Shown here: positions 21,430-26,686 of the stretch, one piece after another
Numbering within the stretch: position 1 is the stretch's first letter
How the letters are laid out: every line of letters begins with the position of its first letter
Origin: a virus
IMG/VR virus record: IMGVR_UViG_3300033155_000378
Span: 1 to 26,686 of that record
Length of the DNA: 26,686 nt
Direction: 5' to 3' (one strand)
Notes under the pieces: generated by a model
What the model was told of the DNA's origin: nothing
Databases searched by the model: none
What the model saw: only the letters and a program-made list of their open reading frames with translations
Program-made: the position numbers and the translations under genes

Positions 21430-22137
21430 ATGGAAAACAGTACACTCTTAATTAAAATTAAACAGCGTCTAAATAAACTTGATAGTCAAGACTATGATAA
21501 TATAGAATGTTGGCAATTTATTGAAGCTTTTAATAAAGCACAAATAGAGTGGTGTAGAAGAAATCTACATGGAGGTAATATGTATAAAGAAGGAGATGAG
21601 CTATCTAAAAAGAGAATAGATGATCTTCAACCTTTATTAATAGAACTATCCTTAACTGGAACTGTTAGTGATAATTATTTTGAGGCAACTAATTTTCCAA
21701 TTGATTCTTATTTAGAGTATAAGAGAGTTACCACGGATGCAACAAGTGAATGTTGTCCTGAACCAAGATCAATGACAGTATATTTAGCAGAAGAAGCAAA
21801 TGTTCCACTTTTATTAAGAGATCCACTAAAGAATCCGGATTTTGAATGGGGTGAAACATTTTGCACTATGCTAGATAATAGAATAAGAATATACAGAAAC
21901 ACAGATTTTAATATTGTAAACCCTGTATTAACTTATTATAGAAAGCCTGTGCTTATACAAATACCTGATTGTGTTGATCCATATACAGGTAATGTAAGTG
22001 TAATAAATGTAAACTGTGAATTTAAGGATGATTTAGTAGAAGTTATACTTGATGACACAGCAGCATTAATTGCTGGAGATATTGAAAATTCATATCAACA
22101 ACAAAGAGGAACACAGGCTGCAGAAAGAAATAATTAA
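21430..22137 (+). CDS. Probable neck / head-tail adaptor protein
   Basis: 235 aa. The order of helices and strands, with FIEAFNKAQIEWCRRNLHGG near the N-terminus, SYLEYKRVTTDATSECCPE in the middle, PVLTYYRKPVLIQIPDCVDP and a helical C-terminal CEFKDDLVEVILDDTAALIA, resembles the adaptor (ring) proteins that bind the portal in podovirus-like particles of this group, as I recall them. Seven cysteines, including a CC pair. It lies 11 nt after the preceding gene and ends a unit; a promoter-like motif follows at 22155. The adaptor assignment is inference. Confidence 0.7.
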   Translation: MENSTLLIKIKQRLNKLDSQDYDNIECWQFIEAFNKAQIEWCRRNLHGGNMYKEGDELSKKRIDDLQPLLIELSLTGTVSDNYFEATNFPIDSYLEYKRVTTDATSECCPEPRSMTVYLAEEANVPLLLRDPLKNPDFEWGETFCTMLDNRIRIYRNTDFNIVNPVLTYYRKPVLIQIPDCVDPYTGNVSVINVNCEFKDDLVEVILDDTAALIAGDIENSYQQQRGTQAAERNN

Positions 22138-22154
22138 TATATGATATAATACAA

Positions 22155-22172
22155 TTATTTTGTATATTATTA
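22155..22172 (+). promoter_or_regulatory. Candidate phage promoter motif before 22264
   Basis: TTATTTTGTATATTATTA shares TTTTGTATATTATTA with the other copies. The start codon is farther away (about 92 nt) than at the other sites, and the intervening leader contains two hairpins. Confidence 0.45.
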
Positions 22173-22174
22173 TA

Positions 22175-22249
22175 GTAACACTAAAGTTACGAACAGAGTA
22201 AACTGGTAAAATCTTTATTTATTAACCTGTGAGGGTAATGGTCCTCACA
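22175..22249 (+). promoter_or_regulatory. Structured 5' leader with two hairpins
   Basis: GTAAC (22175-22179) pairs with GTTAC (22186-22190), and TGTGAGG (22228-22234) pairs perfectly with CCTCACA (22243-22249) around an 8-nt loop. The second hairpin ends 14 nt before the start at 22264. If the promoter motif at 22155 is correct, both would lie in the mRNA leader and could stabilise it or control initiation. Confidence 0.45.
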
Positions 22250-22263
22250 CAAATTTATTTATT

Positions 22264-23799
22264 ATGGCTTATTTTAATAATGCATTTAACAAGACGTTTG
22301 TTGTTGCTTCTGCTGATTTAGCAGCTGGAACTTCAACAAGTGCACTTGCCGCAGGAGAAATTGGTTTAGTAGATGGAGCTGACTGGCAAACTGTAGCAGT
22401 TGCTGGTGGTGGTGCCGTACCTGGCATTACTGCTGGAGAACTTGCTTATATAGTTGAAGGTTCATTCTATTCTAAAGACACAATTGGAAACAATCCTGGT
22501 CACGGTGGGTACAAAGAGTCTGTAAAATCTAAGGGTATCAATCCTAGATATATTACAAGACTATGGGCTGCAAACTGTTTAGAAGCTAAACAAGCTACTG
22601 CTAAACTATGTTTAGGATCAGATTGTGCTCCATGTGGTAAAACACAATTTATGAGACTTGATGTTAAGGGATCTCCTGCATTAAGATTTTTAAATCACAA
22701 TGCATATGCAATTGCTGATTCAGCAAATGTATGTTGTGTTGATGGTCAAGAGTATATTGATCCAGCTTTAATCTTAGCTACTATGGCTCAGATGGCTTTA
22801 GCTGATCCACTAATCAAACCTTTTGTAGCAGAAGGTTCAGTTGACGGACTTTTAGAGTCTGGTTTAACTTTATCTGCTGGTAATGGTTATTCAGTTGATA
22901 CTCATGATACAACTGCAGTAGATAAAAATGGTGCTGCTATTTCTGCTTCAAGCCGTCCAGGTTTTAAAGCAGCTAAAATTAAAGTATTAACTGTATCTGG
23001 TGGTGGTGCTAAAGGACCTATTGCAACTTATGATGTTGCGCAGGCTGGTGCTGGTTATCAAGAAGGTGATGTTGTAACTGTTGTTGATGCTGGTGCATCT
23101 GCAGATGCTACATTAACTGTTGGTGCAGCTGGATTAACTGTTGGTAGTGTTACTGTAACTTCAACTACTGGTGGTGTTTCTACTGATGCAGTATACACTG
23201 TAGCACAAATAGTTGATGGTACTTACGTTGCTTCTACAGATCCTAATGGAGCTACTAAAATTTCAGCATGTGTTGATTTTGTAGGTGCTTATGTAGATAC
23301 AGTATTTGGTAACTGTTCATTTGATACTAGAGATCATTTCAATGCAGAGCCTGTTGAAATCATTGCTTCATTGCTTGATGAAACTGGTAATCCATGTAAT
23401 GACTGTGGTGTTGCTTCTAGAACTCCTGGTTCTATGCAACAAACAAAAGGTGAAGAAGTTATCAGAGAATTGATTTTATCTGAAAGATACCGTCAGAGTC
23501 CTTATAACCAAGGAAATGCTGATAGTGCAAGAATCAGAGAAATTGAAATGTCTGATGAGCTTTTAGCAGCTGTAGATAGATCAGCTACTTATAGAGCTTA
23601 TTATGTACAACATTCTGTGCCAAGATTTAATAATCCATCTGGTGTATTTGATAATGACCAGTATGTTTATAAAATCTATGCTAAGTGTAGTGATGCGGCT
23701 GCTCAAACTGCAGTTAAGAAAATCATGGAAGCTTTAGAAGCATGGGCTGGTGATAACGGAAACAAGGTTGTATTCCAAGATAGTAACCTATACTGGTAA
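22264..23799 (+). CDS. Virion structural protein, large, cysteine-rich, with a Gly-rich inserted domain
   Basis: 511 aa. The N-terminal 70 residues and the C-terminal part (TKGEEVIRELILSERYRQSP, YRAYYVQHSVPRFNNPSGVF) look like one conserved unit. Between them, about residues 240-330 are Gly/Ala/Thr/Val-rich with the motif GAGYQEGDVVTVVDAG, a 'GxGYxxGDxxTV' beta module common in marine phage virion proteins. Eleven cysteines, including NVCCVDGQ and CNDCG. It is followed by a strong terminator and preceded by its own promoter-like motif, so it is likely abundant: a tail or neck tube-type protein is the best guess. No assignment is certain. Confidence 0.7.
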   Translation: MAYFNNAFNKTFVVASADLAAGTSTSALAAGEIGLVDGADWQTVAVAGGGAVPGITAGELAYIVEGSFYSKDTIGNNPGHGGYKESVKSKGINPRYITRLWAANCLEAKQATAKLCLGSDCAPCGKTQFMRLDVKGSPALRFLNHNAYAIADSANVCCVDGQEYIDPALILATMAQMALADPLIKPFVAEGSVDGLLESGLTLSAGNGYSVDTHDTTAVDKNGAAISASSRPGFKAAKIKVLTVSGGGAKGPIATYDVAQAGAGYQEGDVVTVVDAGASADATLTVGAAGLTVGSVTVTSTTGGVSTDAVYTVAQIVDGTYVASTDPNGATKISACVDFVGAYVDTVFGNCSFDTRDHFNAEPVEIIASLLDETGNPCNDCGVASRTPGSMQQTKGEEVIRELILSERYRQSPYNQGNADSARIREIEMSDELLAAVDRSATYRAYYVQHSVPRFNNPSGVFDNDQYVYKIYAKCSDAAAQTAVKKIMEALEAWAGDNGNKVVFQDSNLYW

Positions 23800-23824
23800 T
23801 ATATAACAATGTTTAATTTAATTA

Positions 23825-23858
23825 GGGCAGGGGAGAAATCTCCTGCTCTTTTTATTTT
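23825..23858 (+). terminator. Intrinsic terminator after the 22264-23799 gene
   Basis: GGGCAGGGGA (23825-23834) pairs with TCTCCTGCTC (23839-23848) through ten pairs (two G-T) around a GAAA tetraloop, followed by TTTTTATTTT. It is a textbook stem plus T-run and lies just before the promoter-like motif at 23871, marking a transcription boundary. Confidence 0.9.
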
Positions 23859-23870
23859 AAATTGTCTGTA

Positions 23871-23887
23871 ATTTTTTGTATATTATC
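23871..23887 (+). promoter_or_regulatory. Candidate phage promoter motif before 23914
   Basis: ATTTTTTGTATATTATC, in the short space between the terminator at 23825-23858 and the start at 23914 (26 nt downstream). This is the clearest placement of the motif, because the terminator makes a new start of transcription necessary. Confidence 0.55.
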
Positions 23888-23913
23888 TATATAGTGTAAT
23901 AAAGTACTAAGAA

Positions 23914-24489
23914 ATGGCAAGCAAACATATATTAAGTTTAGAAATTCCAGCAGTTTCAAATTGTGATCTTTTGTGTATAAAAGACACAAGTCAATACTCA
24001 AAAGAATTAGCAATAGATTGTGAGGAATTACTAATAACATTACCAGGTTACTCAGTTCCTGTACTTGTAAAAGTTGATAATAAGTTTGATATGTGTTTAA
24101 ATGCATGCACGTTAGCATTACAAAAAGACAACTGTGGAACTAGTCAAGAAAAACTTCCTGATGGTATTTATATTGTAAAATATAGTGTATCACCAAACTC
24201 TAAGGTTTATGTAGAATATAATCATCTAAGAGTAACTAGATTACTAACTACTTATTATGAAGTGTTATGTGATTTAGAAGTACAAGCTTGTCAACCTGAT
24301 TCAGACAAACAAGCATTGTTGGCAGAAATGAGCTATATAAAAGTTTTAATTGATGCTGCAGTTGCTAATGTTGAGTATTGTCAATCTGCTGCACATGGAA
24401 TGCAGTTGTATAATTATGCTAAAACAAGATTAAACAAAATTGCTTGCCCTTCAGGAAACTGTGGTTCAAGCTCACAATATTTAATTTAA
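23914..24489 (+). CDS. Cysteine-rich virion-block protein, unknown
   Basis: 191 aa with eleven cysteines (for example SNCDLLC, MCLNAC, DNCG, LCDLEVQAC, ACPSGNCG). The N-terminal half is beta-rich (HILSLEIPAVSNCDLLCIKD, then KLPDGIYIVKYSVSPNSKVY), while the C-terminal half is helical (LLAEMSYIKVLIDAAVANVE). I recall similar two-part proteins in the tail region of crAss-like phages, without a firm role. It heads the unit started by the 23871 motif. The cysteine density suggests metal sites or disulfides. Confidence 0.75.
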   Translation: MASKHILSLEIPAVSNCDLLCIKDTSQYSKELAIDCEELLITLPGYSVPVLVKVDNKFDMCLNACTLALQKDNCGTSQEKLPDGIYIVKYSVSPNSKVYVEYNHLRVTRLLTTYYEVLCDLEVQACQPDSDKQALLAEMSYIKVLIDAAVANVEYCQSAAHGMQLYNYAKTRLNKIACPSGNCGSSSQYLI

Positions 24490-24502
24490 AACCAATAGTG
24501 TA

Positions 24503-24682
24503 ATGTCAAACTGTCCAAAATGTGGTAAACAATTTACTTGTGGATGTCAGAAGGCTAGATTAGATGATGGAACTGTTGTTTGTAAACAATGTAAAGCATC
24601 AGCAAAAGCAGATGTAAGTACATCACGTGATTTAAATTTAGAGTTAGCTAGACAACAGATACAAGATTTAAAAAATAGATAA
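24503..24682 (+). CDS. Small zinc-ribbon protein (59 aa)
   Basis: Read directly: MSNCPKCGKQFTCGCQKARL, then VVCKQCKASAKADVS, ending QQIQDLKNR. Cysteines at 4, 7, 13, 15, 27 and 30 form CPKC and CKQC knuckles plus a CGC, a classic short zinc ribbon; the last 20 residues are a helix. It starts 13 nt after the preceding stop and ends two bases before the next gene, so it fits the operon exactly. It may bind nucleic acid or be a structural plug in the virion. Confidence 0.75.
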   Translation: MSNCPKCGKQFTCGCQKARLDDGTVVCKQCKASAKADVSTSRDLNLELARQQIQDLKNR

Positions 24683-24684
24683 GC

Positions 24685-25227
24685 ATGGCTACGGCAATAA
24701 GAAAAGGAAGTAATACTGAAAGGCAAAATGAATTAGCTTTATTAAAGAGAATAAAGATAGAACAAAATTTTGCTAATCAAGTTTACGCAAATTTTAGATC
24801 ATTAAAATTTGGAATTGAAGCTTGTTGCTATCAAGACTTTGAACAATCTGTAATGAGAAAAGCATTATGTGATTGGCAAAATGCTGCTAGCAACAAAGTA
24901 GTTGTAGCTACAGAAGAGCCCGGTATATTTGTAGAACCATTAGCAAAGGTTAATGCTAAAGCAAGTATGTCATGTCCAGAAACACCAAGTAATGTGTGTA
25001 CAGTTCTGGATTTAAAAGATATTATTGCAGACAACAATACATATACACAATGTTTTGGAACTGCATCTGCTGTATGGACAATAACTCATAATTTGGGGAA
25101 ATTTCCATCAGTTACAATAGTAGATACAAGTAATATAGTTGTTGTAGGACAAGTAGATTATTTATCTAGTAATATTGTACAAATAACATTTAGCCAACCT
25201 TTAGACGGTTGTGCTTTTTTAAATTAA
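24685..25227 (+). CDS. Tail-type protein with a C-terminal HNLGK phage fibre module
   Basis: 180 aa. The N-terminal 60 residues are helical (NELALLKRIKIEQNFANQVY). The last 50 residues, WTITHNLGKFPSVTIVDTSN and then VQITFSQPLDGCAFLN, are the 'W.I.HNLgk.PSVtvvD..n..v.g.v.y.....v.I.Fs....G.a.LN' module found at the ends of many phage tail and fibre proteins. Seven cysteines, including a CC pair at 48-49. It lies directly upstream of a fibre-like gene, so a tail-tip or fibre-attachment role is likely. Confidence 0.75.
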   Translation: MATAIRKGSNTERQNELALLKRIKIEQNFANQVYANFRSLKFGIEACCYQDFEQSVMRKALCDWQNAASNKVVVATEEPGIFVEPLAKVNAKASMSCPETPSNVCTVLDLKDIIADNNTYTQCFGTASAVWTITHNLGKFPSVTIVDTSNIVVVGQVDYLSSNIVQITFSQPLDGCAFLN

Positions 25228-25271
25228 AAAGAATTAATAAATTATATAGATAACAATTAAAATTAAACAAA

Positions 25272-26686
25272 ATGGCAATACAATTTCTTTCGGGGCTGGA
25301 TGTAGATGGTAACATCACGTTGCAAAACTCCGCACAGTTAAAATCTGCTAGGATAGATAACCGCTCAAGTGATCCAACCGGAAGTACTGGTAGAATCTAT
25401 TATAATACTAGCACAAATAAATTAAGGTTGTATAATGGTTCTTGGGTAGATTTAACTACTGGAGCTGATGATGATACAAAATATGACTTTAATGTACCTA
25501 CAGGAACTACAACACTTAGATTAGCAGGTACAGATGGTACTAATGATGATGTGACTATTGCAGGTAGTGGATTAATTTCTGTTACTAGAGCAAGTGCTAC
25601 ACAATTAACAATTAGTACTACAGCAACATCTAATACAGGTACAGTAACAAATGTAGTTGAAGGTAAGGGTATAAAAATATCTGGAACCTCAACAGTAACA
25701 CCAACTGTAAATGTAGATTATGAAGGTACAGATAACGCAATTTTAGCTGCAACTGCTGCTAGCCCAGTAGGTGCAGATACTATTTGGTTCTCTGATGATA
25801 CTGATAATGAGATTAAAAAAGCTACTATTTCATCATTCCCAGGTTTTGGAAAAGATGGTACAGTAACTTCTGTAGCAACATCTGGAGGTTTAACAGGTGG
25901 TACAATTACATCTTCTGGTACTCTAGAGATTGATTATACGGGTACTGATAACCTTATATTATCTGCTGGCAATGGTACTTCAGTAACATTAGCTGATGCA
26001 GATCAGTTTATTTTTAGTGATGATACAGATGATGGTGCAAAAAGAGCTAATTTATCTCAGTTAGCAACTTACATTAATGCAGGTGCAGGTTCTGTAACTT
26101 CTGTTGGTGTAAGTGGTGGTTCTACTGGAATGTCATTTAGCAACTCTCCAATTACTACAAGTGGTACTATGACAATGAGTGGTACTCTAGATGTAGATAA
26201 TGGAGGTACTGGACTTTCAAGTTATACTACAGGAGATATTTTATATGCTTCTGGTGGATCAACATTAGCTAAATTAGCTATAGGTTCAGCAGGTCAAGTA
26301 TTAAAAGTTAGTGGTGGTATACCATCTTGGCAAGCAGATAGCAACTCAGGTGGTACTGTAACTAGTATTACATTAGCTGCAGACTCAGGAACTGGTTCAG
26401 CAATAACAAGCTCAGGTACATTTACATTTGATGGTGGTACAAATGTTACTACATCTGTAAGTGGTACTACAGTAACAATAAACTCTACAGATCAATATCA
26501 AGGTACTGTAACTTCAATTGCTACTCCAAGTGATGGTGGTTTGACTGGTGGTACTATTACTTCAAGTGGTAGTTTAAGACTTAAAAACTATAGTGCATTA
26601 TCTGCTAATAAAGTAATGCAATGGGATAACACCAATAATCAATTAACAAATGCTCCTATTACTATTAGTGGTAATAATGCTACATT
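25272..26686 (+). CDS. Repetitive tail-fibre-like protein (partial, runs off the right end)
   Basis: At least 471 codons from ATG 25272, preceded by the A-rich leader AATTAAACAA; no stop is reached. The first 60 residues (IDNRSSDPTGSTGRIYYNTS, KLRLYNGSWVDL) are the common fibre start module. After that come recurring segments: GTVTSV-type units near 25638, 25857, 26088, 26352 and 26502, two copies of a DYxGTDN...FSDDTD block, and DNGGTGLSSYTTGDILYASG followed by GSAGQVLKVSGGIPSWQ, which is a familiar phage fibre module. Low complexity in Gly, Thr and Ser, no cysteine. It is a host-recognition or adhesin-type fibre; repeats suggest length or module variation among relatives. Confidence 0.85.
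   Translation, partial: MAIQFLSGLDVDGNITLQNSAQLKSARIDNRSSDPTGSTGRIYYNTSTNKLRLYNGSWVDLTTGADDDTKYDFNVPTGTTTLRLAGTDGTNDDVTIAGSGLISVTRASATQLTISTTATSNTGTVTNVVEGKGIKISGTSTVTPTVNVDYEGTDNAILAATAASPVGADTIWFSDDTDNEIKKATISSFPGFGKDGTVTSVATSGGLTGGTITSSGTLEIDYTGTDNLILSAGNGTSVTLADADQFIFSDDTDDGAKRANLSQLATYINAGAGSVTSVGVSGGSTGMSFSNSPITTSGTMTMSGTLDVDNGGTGLSSYTTGDILYASGGSTLAKLAIGSAGQVLKVSGGIPSWQADSNSGGTVTSITLAADSGTGSAITSSGTFTFDGGTNVTTSVSGTTVTINSTDQYQGTVTSIATPSDGGLTGGTITSSGSLRLKNYSALSANKVMQWDNTNNQLTNAPITISGNNAT

Noticed and set aside
5106-26686. Stop-codon reassignment as seen in some crAss-like phages
   Set aside because: TAA, TAG and TGA all end genes at plausible positions (for example TAG for TerL, the amidase and the GroES-like gene; TGA at 7494), and none interrupts a recognised domain.
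1-26686. CRISPR array, insertion sequence or integrase
   Set aside because: No regularly spaced repeats, no transposase or recombinase motifs and no terminal inverted repeats were seen in the window.

Overview
The window is a contiguous piece of a tailed-phage (Caudoviricetes) genome, AT-rich and almost fully coding. The host is most likely a member of the Bacteroidota. The grounds are: start codons preceded by A/T-rich leaders without a Shine-Dalgarno sequence, lipoboxes followed by acidic residues, and a gene set (TerL, very large portal, acidic scaffold, HK97-type capsid, IHF/HU-like protein, cysteine-rich neck proteins) that I associate from memory with crAss-like and related phages of gut and marine Bacteroidota. 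That placement is an inference. TAA, TAG and TGA all end genes here, so there is no sign of stop-codon reassignment.

Layout. Positions 21-4865 are read leftward: a short-gene region with an acidic-tailed protein that may bind ssDNA, a winged-helix protein, several unknown proteins, an envelope trio (two lipoproteins and a membrane protein), an HNH endonuclease and a tRNA-Arg(UCU). Noncoding stretches here are structured, notably 4015-4535 and the leaders upstream of 887, 2947 and 4014. Positions 4866-5105 form a divergent control region with unusual G-runs and alternative hairpins.

Positions 5106-25227 are read rightward. First come small, very basic proteins and a small lipoprotein with a C-terminal membrane segment (5106-7115). 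A lysis and DNA-associated block follows (7177-11547: amidase, IHF/HU-like protein, cysteine-cluster protein, PD-(D/E)XK nuclease, two tandem paralogues). Then the packaging and head block (11559-20281): GroES-like co-chaperonin, TerL, 916-residue portal, scaffold candidate, major capsid protein with a strong terminator, and a small protein. The neck and tail block (20399-25227) is rich in cysteine. A repetitive fibre-like gene runs off the right edge.

How the genes work together: the rightward block makes procapsids (scaffold, capsid, portal, probably helped by GroES plus host GroEL), fills them (TerL), possibly condenses or accompanies DNA with small basic proteins, and releases virions (amidase, perhaps a spanin-like lipoprotein). 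A recurring TTTNTGTATATTAT-like motif 28-94 nt before gene starts, and intrinsic terminators at 19981 and 23825, suggest several late transcription units. The most unusual signals are noncoding: a 13-nt element placed just after two stop codons on opposite strands, each followed by a promoter-like motif, and repeated structured leaders in the leftward region.
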